Part shown: in pieces, positions 36,401 through 46,985 of the stretch
How positions within the stretch are numbered: the stretch's first letter is position 1
How the letters are laid out: each line of letters starts with the position of its first letter
Source of the DNA: Neckera pumila
Lineage: Eukaryota; Streptophyta; Bryopsida; Hypnales; Neckeraceae
Length of the DNA stretch: 64,000 nt
Assembly (NCBI GenBank): GCA_963969595.1
Contig: OZ018410.1
Span: 25,548,913 to 25,612,912 of the forward strand
Direction of reading: 5' to 3'
Notes under the pieces: model-generated
The model's input: the letters and a program-made list of their open reading frames with translations, nothing else
What the model was told of the DNA's origin: nothing
The model's database searches: none
Position numbers and translations under genes: made by a program

Positions 36401-39393
36401 TTCCTCAGTCGCCTATGCATACTCGTGCACTTGCTTCATTAAAGAAAGAGGTGAGCAGTGAAATTATTCAAGTTCAACAAATGCTTTTCCAAAGTACTCT
36501 TGTGAACCAATAATGCCAGGTCATTGATATCTTGTGGTTTTTCCTCCTATTACTTAAGTTTTTTAGGTGGTATTTTATTTAAGTTGTGTACCTTTGTGGT
36601 AATATAATTGCAGCTTGTCCGCAGCAAGCTGATAGAGCGAGCAAGAGACAGTCTGAAACAACATCCCACAGCAATCAAGCTTCAGAATGATTTGCAAGTT
36701 TCATATTGGCAAACTGAGACGCCGCTTCCATCTCCATGCGCTCCGCGTGTAGGCACTTGGCAAATTTTAAACTTCATGTGGTTATTAGTAGTGTATTACA
36801 GTGTAATGGATCATTTTCACTCACGATCCTCGTCTGTTATTGCAGGCTATGAAAGACCTTCATTTTCATAACATACCCCTGGGCGACGTGGGGACCCCTA
36901 CTGATAATGTGAACTTTGATCCTGAAAAGGACGTTGATCTTCTTCTTCCAATTGAAGTGAAAGAGCAACGGCTGAGCAACTTGCTGCAGTCACTATTAGT
37001 TGGAGCATCTGTTGGTGCCATGCCTGCCTTGAGGAAGATCCCGTCCTCAGTGTTGTGGGGCTACTTTGCTTTCATGGCTGTTGAGAGCTTGCCAGGAAAC
37101 CAGTTTTGGGAAAGACTTTGCCTTCTTTTCACTTCTTCAGCCCGACAGTACAAGTAAGTGCTTGAAAATAGGGATAGTATGTCTATATTTATTATTACAC
37201 TTAAAACTGCAAGAAGTATCGGTCAAACTAAATCTAATACAGTTTTTTACTTCTAGAAGTATCATTTTAATCTTAAAACGAAAGCGGTAAATATTAATAC
37301 ATGTACAATTTAGTCCATGATACATTAGAATATATGTTGTGAACATCCTCTGCAAAGCTAAGTCATGGACAAGATAACCTTCGAAATCCAGGAGGCGCAA
37401 GAAACTTCTAGGGTATGCTAAGTTCTATTCCTAAATCAAGAATGTCCAAGATTGTACTTTTTGTTCATCCCAGGGCTCACATTGCTCTCACTGTTGTGGA
37501 TTATATCCTCCTTCTCAACCAAGATGTACTTGACGCATCTGGGTCGAATGGTCAACTTAGCATTCTGGACCTACTTACTTTGTTGTTGATGGTTTATTTC
37601 AGGGCCTTGGAAACTAGCCATCCAATGTTTATGCATACGGTACCTTTCAAGGTGACGGCTACCTTCACAATTTTTCAACTAGTGTATTTGGTGAGCTGCT
37701 ACGGCATCACATGGATTCCAATTGGTGGAGTCCTATTTCCAGTACTGATTATGCTTCTGGTCCCCGTACGTCAATTTCTTCTACCTCGTTTTTTCAAGAG
37801 AGAGTACCTGCAGGAGCTTGATTCCGCCGAATACGAAGAGGTGGCACCACTTCCTCTAAATGTGGCCGTGAAGGTATTCTTTTCACCTATTGTTGCCGTG
37901 CATAACTAATAGGGGACTTAAAACGTTGCGTCAACTATGGTAGAGGACACTATTTGTGTCACTTATAGGTATTTTATGTAGAAGTTTGATTTTTGGGAGA
38001 ATTATGGAGCTGTGGAAAGATCATTTCGGTGCAAGTGCCGAATTTCGTAAGACCGAATTTTTATCACTACACATGATTTTCTTTGCAATTCCCAAATGGG
38101 AGGTTGAGGATGACTATTGAAGGTACAGTAGACAATCCCATTTCCATTAAAAAAGCAGTGGTCATAAACCTTTAGCCCAATCATGATTACACCTAACTTG
38201 CTAATTGAAGGGCCGTCCAAGTGTACGAATAAAAGAGATGCTGGTGATAACAGGGTTCAGTATAGGGTCCGGGATCCGGTCGCTGAAGGTTCTAATATCC
38301 TCTACGTTACGTTGTCACTTGTACACCTGCTTAGTCATTTCCTGCAACGGGATACATGCCACGAACTCCCTGTAGAGGCCTCTCTGAGGATTTTGATTTG
38401 GTTGTTTGCAGGAAGCTGAAGGTAACGGCCTTTCTGTTGATGCGGAAATATCTGATGACGAGTCATTACACCACTTTGCAACTGTGGCTCGTGGGGAAAT
38501 AAAACACCAGCACAAATCTCCTGTGCACCATATTCATTCAGGTAGCTTCCGTAGTGCCCGGCAGGTTGTGTATGTCTCTGCCCAGTGATTACTTTTTGTT
38601 TTTATTTTTGAATTGGGCAATTCAAAAATTTGCAGAAAATTTAAGAAAATTTAAGAAAATTTCTTTTCTTTTGTGCTTTTCAAAAATAATTTTCGAAATT
38701 TTAGGCAGTCCAAGAAGTTGCCCAGAAACCCCGGATACCTTCTGCAAACTGCCTCTTTCTCTATATCTGTGTTACTATTGCATTTTCGTTTCCAGTCATG
38801 TTCATGCTTAGAGCAACGTAACTTCAATGGAACCCATTTTGAAAAAGTGGCAACCAAGCATTGGGTATGAAGAGCGTGGTTATACCTCGTCATGTTGTCC
38901 TTCTTTAATGTTATGGTGTCCTTTGAAACCTTTGATTGAGCATAATTGATCAAGATGCAATAACTTAAGAGCCTTGTTTAGGAAATAACATCCGTCACCA
39001 TCTTGTGGCTCAGACATGGTATTTCTCAAATGAGACTCTACTTTCTCGTTACCGAATCCATTTGCAGAAGATCTTGTTAGTGTCCCACTCTTTTTATGCA
39101 GCTGTCCTTTTAATTGTGCAGTAAAACTGTGTACGACACGTGTGAATACTTCTTGCAATTCAAGTGACCCCAACCCTGTTGCTTGATTGCAGGCACCTCC
39201 GGTCTCGCAGCTGAAGATCAGTTGTAACAGCCCAATATCTTGTCCTTGCATTAGAGAAGCTATACAAAGTAGGAGACCTTCCAAAGGGGGTCCTGAAGCA
39301 GATGGAATCTCAAATTCAGTGTACTGTTCCATGCTCAGCCCAACCCATTACCTTTTGCACAAATGTGCTCATTACAGGTCACTGAAATTATGA
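33478..39393 (+). CDS. BOR: BOR-type borate exporter, SLC4 anion-exchanger fold (13 coding exons, ~729 aa)
   Basis: This is a plasma-membrane borate efflux carrier related to Arabidopsis BOR1 (704 aa), used for boron loading and tolerance. Coding exons are 33,478-33,581, 33,928-34,010, 34,244-34,436, 34,735-34,873, 35,283-35,448, 35,635-35,801, 35,981-36,154, 36,355-36,450, 36,614-36,748, 36,846-37,153, 37,603-37,873, 38,412-38,564 and 39,193-39,393. All are GT-AG and in phase. Family landmarks in order are [14 protein letters not shown] at the N-terminus, [89 protein letters not shown] and [15 protein letters not shown]. The start [15 protein letters not shown] aligns with the BOR1 start region. 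Reading through the exon-12 donor instead would stop at 38,588, a possible shorter C-terminus. Exon 13 is the least certain, since the BOR tail is poorly conserved. Confidence 0.93.
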
Positions 39394-39880
39394 TTCTTGC
39401 ATCTTCTTTTAACATGAGCAGAAGATGAAACCGTTTGAAATTCTTAGCGCACGAATGTAACATTCTAGAGTCGCCTTTGCAAGACGAAGTGGCTTAGATG
39501 TAAAGGCCTGAAGAGCGAGTTTAGGAAGATTATCCCTGTCGGCAGTATAGTCCTGAGATCATCCAGGGAGTAGTTATTAGACACGTATATGAGTTACCCA
39601 TTGCCAGCCCAAATGCTTGCAATGACGAAAGATTCGACAGTACTTGAAATTCGACCACAGTCAAGCACCAGGTACTGTATACCGTTTCCCAAGCTGAAAT
39701 TTTTCATTTGAATGTCACGATCTCTTTGAGAGAAGCTCCTGCAGTAGTGGCACATTGGTTGGTGAAGAAAGAAGTTTTGAGACGTGAAGTTTGTGGTGGT
39801 GAGTTAAATGTGCCATATTCTTTGTGGTCTTCGATAGAGGGGTTGGGGGTACAAGAGGGGCAGGTTGTGACTATTACTGC

Positions 39881-40071
39881 ATACCTTTCTCGGCCTTTTG
39901 GCTAAGATCAAGTGTAGTATCTGTTCTTATCAGCTTAATATCTGATACGAGGCTCATTGAGCCTCATGATATTAATCTCATTTTTCTGAGGGTGCGGTCT
40001 GTTCGGTAGCTTGCTGCCTGGACCAGCATGTGTTGCCTTGGTATTGCACGAACTCCTTGGCAGGCATAGCC
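39881..40071 (+). ncRNA. U2: U2 spliceosomal snRNA
   Basis: The 5' end ATACCTTTCTCGGCCTTTTG and the following ~45 nt match the near-invariant U2 5' domain, including the branch-point-pairing GTAGTA (39,914-39,919). Stem-loop II follows (GAGGCTCATTGAGCCTC), then an Sm-like site (ATTTTTCTGAGG, about 39,978-39,991) and two 3' stem-loops, the last with the loop TATTGCACGAACTCC typical of stem-loop IV. The length of about 190 nt is normal. The 3' end is approximate. I could not find a clean plant USE; gtggcacattg at 39,748 is only a partial match, so a non-expressed copy is possible. It lies about 490 bp downstream of the borate transporter. Confidence 0.9.
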
Positions 40072-40248
40072 CAAAATCTCCCCACCAGGAGGGCCCAATT
40101 CGAAAACCAAACTGCAGTGACTTCAGTGAAGTAACAACATGGTCGGAGCTTTGTAAACTTCACACGTATGAATTTCTGACGATCTCATCTCAATACGTAT
40201 TAAAATCAGAACTGTCACATGCCTTAAGTACCACTTTCAAACAAGGTA

Positions 40249-40472
40249 GGGGAGGCAACCCATTCTCGATCACTTAAGAAATTTTAGAATCTGAAACTCA
40301 TTAATTCATAGCAACTTCGTTTTGATACCAAATATCTGAAAACTCTGGGAAGGGTCCAAACACTAACGCGGCACACGATAAAATTTTCCACCCAAGAAAG
40401 CGTCTTCTTACATGCCTGTAATTCCTGAAGTGATCGGAAATGGTTCATCGACCGGAACTGGGTTGCCTCCCC
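40249..40472. mobile_element. GGGGAGGC-type MITE, compact copy
   Basis: Inverted ends GGGGAGGCAACCCA and TGGGTTGCCTCCCC delimit 224 bp; the left flank is TA and the right is AA. It is the same family as 6,692-8,924. It begins about 180 bp beyond the U2 gene and is non-coding. Confidence 0.7.
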
Positions 40473-41050
40473 AAGTTCAAACTTCAACTGTTACAATTTT
40501 ACTCCAGGAAAAACATCTGAGAATATTTAGGTGGCAATGAAACTTTGTTTCAGGTGAACCATCTTTCAAATTTAATTATTACCATCAACAAATGTTCTTA
40601 GTGAAGCATTACAAAAAATTTTAGGCCTCAACAAAATTGTGAGTGTGTGATTTTTAGCTCCTGCACAATGAAATTACATTTTTTTTTTTTTTTTTTTGTG
40701 CAATAAAAAGTATTAAAAAAAACTTCAATATGACATGGCGCTGACATGGCGCTGACAATGCTGACGTGGTCGCAATGCGACCATGTCACATTTCAAAATT
40801 CTTTTTTTTCCCATAATTGCACCACGGGGGTGCAAGGCTAGTAGCCTTGTTGGGGGCTGAAATTTTTCCTAATGAATGTATTCAACATTTTTTGTATTGA
40901 ATTTTATAAGCATTGCAAAACTTAATTTTCTAGTTGTAAGATCTACACGAGATATGTTGAAACACACTAGGTCTGTAAATTCATTGCAAAGAATTTTGAG
41001 TAGATTTTGAAATGAGATAAAAAGTTGTGTAGATAAAAATGTCATTTCCT

Positions 41051-41075
41051 TTAACCCCTAAACGTCTCAATCCTT
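41051..41075. mobile_element. Orphan left end of a TTAA-type element
   Basis: TTAA followed by CCCCTAAACGTC is a good family terminus, but I found no matching right end downstream. It is probably a truncated copy. The rest of 40,473-42,200 shows no gene. Confidence 0.35.
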
Positions 41076-42942
41076 TTCTGAATTTTTGCACATTTTTGCT
41101 TATATCTTTGTACAGAAATATCATTTACCAGAATTTCATGAATTTGGTGATTAAGGATGGTTGCCTTTTCTAGATTCAAGTATTACATTGGATGAATGAG
41201 AAGTTAGTTGCACAGAATAGTGTCTCGAAGCCCTTTGTTCATCGTCCAAAATATGGATGGCGTGCTTCAAGATTAACCTCATATATCTTGCATGATGCAT
41301 GACCATAAATTTAGGTTTGGCATGAGAACAAAGGAAGGAAAGTTTTGAATTCTTTTCAAATTTCCAACCTTCTTGTAATCAAGCAATTGACCTTTAAATA
41401 TAGAATTTTTTTTTAAAATTTTTTTTAAATAAGAGAGGCAATTACAATCAGACATCTAAAATACATACTTTTTTGGTTTTTAGCATTGGATTCATATTCA
41501 AAAGTTACAACGTTCCAAATTCAAAACACAACTACAATGGCAAGTCTTTCTCTTAATAACCCCATACATACTATGTCTACCTACATTTTCTTTTCAACAA
41601 ACATTGCCTACCATTATTTCTCCAAACCAAACTATAAAATTCACTGAATTCATATAATGTAAAGACATATTCTCTCAAAAAGCAACTAATTTCAAAATAA
41701 TCAAATATCTAATTTTTCACATATCCATCCTATTACGAGGCTGGCCACTTAGACCTCTTCTTGTCATTACTACATGAGCATGAGGTACCATACACAAACC
41801 ATCCATTGAATAATTCTCTCTCAACTACTTTCAAAATTCTCCAAAATGCTATAAACTTAACCTTTCACAAATTCAACCAAATAGTAATTAAATATACCAC
41901 TTACATTCAACATAATAAAAAGAGACTAAAAAGAACCAATCACCCTCACTAGAATTCCAACCCCTAACCAAATATAACCACACTGATTTACAAAAATTGT
42001 CTATCATACAGAACAAAAACTCCACCACCCCAACTAACAATAATACTATCATTACAATTACTTTGTGCTGCTTCCATAGAGCCTCCCTCCTAACCAAGGA
42101 GTAATTTATTTATTTACTAGATGTAAAACTTGTCATGAATAGGTAGTAAATTTGTTCTAATCCTTTAAAAGATTGGAGTTATTGTCTTCTTCTTTTTTCA
42201 CATGAAAGTGGGGTCCTATGCCATTGCCACAATATAATCAAATAAAAATAAAAGGAACTTTTTATTTTTTATTTATTTATAAAAAACTTCAAAATTCAAT
42301 AACTTTCACACCATAGGTTTCAATGCCCCAAAACAAAGCCCATGCATTCTTCCTTGCAGAGGGCATTCCAACCAAACCAAAAATGCAACCATGGGATGTA
42401 TGGTCCAGAAGATCTCAGACACCATAATAAACTAAACAAAACAAACAACCTAACTTAAGGTATGGACTAGTGTACCCTATGCCGTTGCTACAATCCAAAT
42501 AAAAATAAATAATTTTCTTAAACCAAAAAAAATTCAAAAATCCATAACTTTTACATTGTAGGTCAAAACGCCACGAAACAAAGCTCATGCATCCTCCTTG
42601 TCGAGGGCTTTCCAATGGTGTGAAGCACGCAACTAGGAAACATGCGGTCCAGGGGATATCACCTTAGCAAAAAAAATAATCAAATAAACAACCTAATTTA
42701 AGGTGTACCTTGTGCTGTTACCACATCCAAAATAAAAGTAAAAAAAAAAGTTCAAATTTATTAAAAGGTCATGATAAAACTTTGAAATTCAATAATTTTA
42801 TGACATAGATCTAATGCTATAAAACATAGTTTGTATACTCCTCTTCATTGAGGGGTTTCCAAGGGTATCAGAAAAGTGACTAGTAGACGCATAGTCTAAG
42901 AGATCTTCCCATCATAACTAACAAAACATTTAAAAACCTCAT

Positions 42943-43165
42943 TTAACCTTTAAAGGACGCTGCGGCCATTTTTTGTCTAATAAATGACAAAAAACCCTTC
43001 TATCTAGGACCAAAGTGCAACTATTCATCTTTAGAAATTTGCATGAGAAGAAGAGGTCTTCTACAGTAGTTTGACATACAATAAGTGGTTTCGGAATTTT
43101 TAAACCAATCAAATTCACACGGTATCAAAATGGATGATTTCCATAGTTACCAATTCTTCCTTTAA
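42943..43165. mobile_element. Short TTAA-flanked MITE (~220-bp family)
   Basis: TTAA stands at both ends. The interior matches 22,671-22,889 (aagtgcaactattcatc, tctacagtagtttga, cacggtat). It is non-coding. Confidence 0.6.
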
Positions 43166-43358
43166 TTTAAATTATACATTTCATCAAAAATATATACCAT
43201 TGCGTTTTTATTCATGATCCAAAGTTGTTCTTACCAATAATATTTTTTTTGGCACACAATGTGGGTGAAATTTTTTTGTCAAAATTTTTTTACATACTAG
43301 AGTGCCTTGTGCCATTGTCATAGCCAAGATAAAGTAAAAGTAATTTTTTAATTTCTTA

Positions 43359-43617
43359 CACTATAAAAAATCCCCGTTTTAGATGACAAGCCCTAATTTT
43401 TTATGATGGATTTAAGTTAAGGTCAATGTTGACAACCCAAGATTTTTCAAATGTTCAACGTAACATCAATGTTGACATAAAAACATTAGATTGTCAATAT
43501 TAATGTTACATTGTACATTTTTATTGACATGAAAATTTTGGGTTGTCAACGCTGACATCACCTAAAAGCCATCATAAAAAATTAGAGCTTGTCACCTAAA
43601 ACAGGGGTTTAATAGTG
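43359..43617. mobile_element. CACTA-type MITE
   Basis: It starts CACTATAAAAAATCCCCG and ends CAGGGGTTTAATAGTG. The ~35-bp inverted termini include the paired tttagatgacaagc/gcttgtcacctaaa. A 3-bp target duplication TTA flanks it (43,356-43,358; 43,618-43,620), as expected for the CACTA superfamily. It is 259 bp and non-coding. Confidence 0.85.
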
Positions 43618-44090
43618 TTAATTCTTCAAAACTTCCAAATTCAATAACTTTTCTATCTTGAGTCTAAGCATCACTGAAACAAAGTTTGTGTATCCTTCTT
43701 CACTGTGGGCTTTCCGACGGTACCAATAATGCGATTGGGGGACCTAGAGTTCAGGAGATCTCAACATAATAAATAAACAAATAAAACAAAACAAACAACG
43801 TTCAGGTGTTAAGTCTATTTGTTTTGTTTTTGTTTGTTTATTATGCTGAAATTTCTTGGACTATGCATTCCCCGGTTGCGTGCTTGGTATCATTGGAAAG
43901 CTCTTGGCAAGGAGGGGTGCAAGAACCTTTTTTTGTGACGTTTGGACATACAGTGTGAAAGTTATTGAACTTCAAAGTTCTCATGAATTAAAAAATTAGA
44001 AAATAACATTTCTTAATATTTCGGTTGCGGCAACGGCATAGGGCACACTAGTCTAGTCTTTAGGGTATTTGGATGGATGGATAGCCTAAC

Positions 44091-44329
44091 TTAATCCTTG
44101 AGTGCCCTAGCGACAAAATCCTATCTCTTGAAATTTAAAGATTTTCTTATTTGATTATCATAATCTTTTCAATGGTACGGTCAAAAGACGTGTCCTTTTT
44201 CCTTTGAGCTCCGGGTTTATCTCCACTATCGATCGGTATGGTTAGTTTATGTGGATCTCTTGTTAGGTGATAGTTTAATTGGAATGAGTTCATAAAGGTC
44301 TAAATATACATTGGGCGCTTAGGGGTTAA
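44091..44329. mobile_element. TTAA-flanked short element
   Basis: TTAA lies at 44,091-44,094 and 44,326-44,329; the ends are TCCTTGAGTGCCC and GGGCGCTTAGGGG. It is 239 bp, with an interior unlike the other short family, and non-coding. Confidence 0.5.
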
Positions 44330-44934
44330 GGTTACGGATGGATAGATGACAAGGGTAATTTTTGGGTGCGTTTAAGTAATTGAAGCAACTTACAAGAACC
44401 AATGTGGAATGAAGATCAAAATAGACTCTGCTAGCCTCAAATGGTTGAGTCTAAAGTAGTGCAACGAGCCTCTTGCGAAGGTCGTTTTGCACCCCCCGTT
44501 TTATCCTTGGGAAAAATGCAAGAATGTTCTGTTTGAGACGCATAATAAAATTTCCAAACTCTGAGTTCATATTTGCAATCAAAGGCCCCAAACTAGCTAG
44601 GAGAGGTATTAACAATTGAACAAAGACGACACAAAATAGGGGACCATTTTTTACATTCACCCTAGATTTTATCTCCGCAAGACATCACAAAAAATTTAAT
44701 CCTCTAGAGGGTTGTGCTCCAAAGTGACGAACCAAGCTATTTCAAAACTTGGTCTGTCATTTTGGAAAAGTGCTGCAATAAACAGTCAAAGTGTATGACT
44801 ACTCACTGAAACAGTCAGATTTTGAGTTTTTTTGGGTTTTTTCTTAAATTTTTTTTTTGAAGATTAAATATTTTATTATTTTTATTAAAAAAAAATTTAT
44901 TTATTTTTAAGCTCTTAAAACTAGAGTCTTGTGT

Positions 44935-45040
44935 ACTATCACTACAATTTCAAGTAGGCGGGAATAGGAGAAAAATGATTTTTTCAGCCCCCAAAAATCA
45001 AATTTCAGAGTACCTTGGAGGGCTACCGCCTCAAATTACT
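44935..45040 (-). repeat. Dispersed repeat, inverted copy of the 5,339 block
   Basis: Read on the minus strand it reproduces the order ctccaaggtactctgaaatt ... ctcctattcccgcc ... gaaattgtagtgatagt found at 5,373-5,465. Confidence 0.5.
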
Positions 45041-45467
45041 CCGTCAGTATTTCTTTTGAAGTAACTTCCGGGTCCAGTGGGGGATACTTCCATGAACCTT
45101 CACAGAGAGAACACTCAGTCTAGGCGCGTTGCAGACTTCCAGTCGGCCTCCACTCTTAGTTAGTTCCTGTGGGTAGGGTTTGATCGAGTGCAGCCAGTTG
45201 AATGTATGCATGTTTTGTCAGTTTTCAGAGAGATACCGATGGAGCCTCGTGCAGCTGTAGGTCGATCTTGGAACATGTAGACGGTTTATTGTCTGTTGGA
45301 AGCAGCCTGTGGAGCGAAGGGAAATCCGCGACAGTGTGAGTGATCGAATTTCGAAGTGGAGGAGTCAATTGGAAAAGCGCCAGGAGGCGAGTGAAGCTCG
45401 GATACATATTCGTGGACTGGACGGGACCTGCAGGACAGGACAGAAGAGCGACGCGAGGAGCTCGAGG

Positions 45468-46329
45468 ATGTCTCCTTCTGAGATCAGCTGGGATCTCTTC
45501 TTAGTGTTTCTGGGCTGGCTGTTGAACGCCGTATCTAAGTACCTTCAAAATTGTCGGACTAACCGCGGGACAAGGTGAGGATTGATGGTACTCACTCACT
45601 TCCACTCAAACATTCATTGGGCATGGGTACCTCACTAAACCAATTTCACCGTGCTTATCCACGTATGTTGTAAGGGCCAAAAAGAGTTGTTAGAAGGTAG
45701 GAGTCCTTGTTAGGGTTTAGTTGTGGTCATGTTTTATTATTGCCAAGTGTCTGTTTTTCAAATCACCAATTTTCTTGACATGTTCATTTACACTTTGTGA
45801 AGTGCTACGAGCAAGAATTTTATGTAAAGCCGCCCCTAAAATACAAGGTTAAGAGCTGTGTGAAGCAAGTCCTCGTGCACTTAGTAGGTTTGTCTGAAGT
45901 TGTGAGGGTTTGCAATGCAGCGATGTTGAATTGAGCGGCATCCGTGTCGAAAATGAGATCGCCACAACTCCATTCCATGATGCACAATCCTCGGGAGGTG
46001 ACGAAGAAGCAAGGCCACCTTCGAGTCTTTCGAATCCTTTTGGCGCAGCCATGGTATTCCCCGAGTCTGGGAACGACATTAGTCTTCCGGACAGTTCCAG
46101 CACTTGGATGGCTTCACCGACTGCGGGGCTACGCCAACACATTGTTCCCAGTCCTTCAGGGGAAGTTCATTTGGTGGATCATGTTCAAGCCCGCACATTC
46201 CACGACCTCCGCCGCCGCCCAATGAGAAGTAAAGAAATAAGGGACATCATCGTCCCAGCGCACATGTCAATAAGGTATAGCTCCATGATGGCAACATGGC
46301 ACAGTTTCGTAAAGGGCACCCTAGATTAA
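45468..46329 (+). CDS. Hypothetical protein, predicted membrane anchor plus polar tail (2 exons, 171 aa)
   Basis: I do not recognise this protein. Exon 1 (45,468-45,574, donor gtgagg) and exon 2 (45,921-46,329, acceptor caatgcag) join in phase to 171 codons plus stop. Residues about 9-24 (DLFLVFLGWLLNAVSK) look like a single membrane segment or signal anchor near the N-terminus; the rest is polar, Ser/Pro-rich and probably disordered. Base composition is less AT-rich than the flanks, and a gene-like leader precedes it (45,100-45,467). An in-frame extension upstream exists but begins with a non-ATG codon. A second possible donor (gtatag, after 46,273) would extend the gene further downstream. 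Confidence 0.4.
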
Positions 46330-46855
46330 GCCCTTAAATGGTGTAGTTCTCTACTGAAAATTGTCAGTGAATGAATATGGTGGTTCATCAAAGAACCATT
46401 GGCCATTTTGGTATTGATGACATGCTTCTAAGCTCACATCACATGTTAATTTGTTTCTCTGACAAGGTAATCATTATTTTCTCTTCTTCAAAATATATGG
46501 ACAATTCCCATTGATTACTGACAAGTTTTTCTATTGCTTGTTGGTTACTAATTTTATTTTATTTTCATTGTTTTAAACACGATTGCAACTCCATTTCTTT
46601 TCATTCTGACACCTTGGGAGGGGAACTTTGTGCATGTGACTGCTGATTTTTAGTACAGCCTATGAGTGCTTTTGAATACTCTACTTCCAAAATTTTGTAC
46701 CCCTATTGTGCTCTCATATTTGTCAAAATCTGAATTTTTTCACTGCATTTCTTCCTTTTCTACACATCTCTTTATAATCCGGTAATCAGTACTGTCTACT
46801 TAGCCTTTAAATTACTCATGGCCCAATTTGTGGTGCTTTTGGGTGTACCCACCTT
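46330..46855. other. Intergenic or intronic DNA without recognisable content
   Basis: It could be the 3' flank or an intron of the 45,468 gene; nothing conserved is visible. Confidence 0.35.
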
Positions 46856-46859
46856 AATC

Positions 46860-46985
46860 CCACCCACCACCTGCCATCTGCTTGGCCAGGTGGTGGGTCG
46901 ATAGTGGTCGGACTTGAACTCTCAATGTTTGGCGCTGCACACTCAACCCGCAGCCCGCACATGCCTCTCCGCCACGCCCTGCCAC
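46860..46985 (-). mobile_element. Possible tRNA-derived SINE head
   Basis: On the minus strand an A-box-like TGGCGGAGAGG (46,964-46,974) is followed about 43 nt on by a B-box-like GAGTTCAAGTCC (46,910-46,921), the internal promoter layout of RNA polymerase III. The adjacent cccaccacctg...caggtggtggg forms a hairpin. I saw no poly(A) or target duplication, and no second copy to confirm a SINE. Confidence 0.35.

Larger units (their letters stand above)
42205..44062. repeat. Satellite-like array of ~250-bp units, one copy inverted
   Basis: Diverged units begin near 42,205, 42,466, 42,702 and 43,297. Each reads roughly 'cct(a/t)tgcc.ttg..ac', then 'aaattcaataactttt', 'aaacaaagc..atgcatcctcctt' and 'aacaaacaacct'. 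A fifth unit, about 43,810-44,062, is in reverse orientation. A TTAA MITE (42,943-43,165) lies between units 3 and 4, and a CACTA MITE (43,359-43,617) is inserted inside unit 4. Confidence 0.7.

Noticed and set aside
40678..40700. Long T run as a transcription terminator for U2
   Set aside because: U2 is transcribed by RNA polymerase II in plants and the run is 600 bp away; it is an ordinary homopolymer.
46900..46985. Functional tRNA gene on the minus strand
   Set aside because: A- and B-box-like motifs are present, but no acceptor, anticodon or D-arm pairing could be built.
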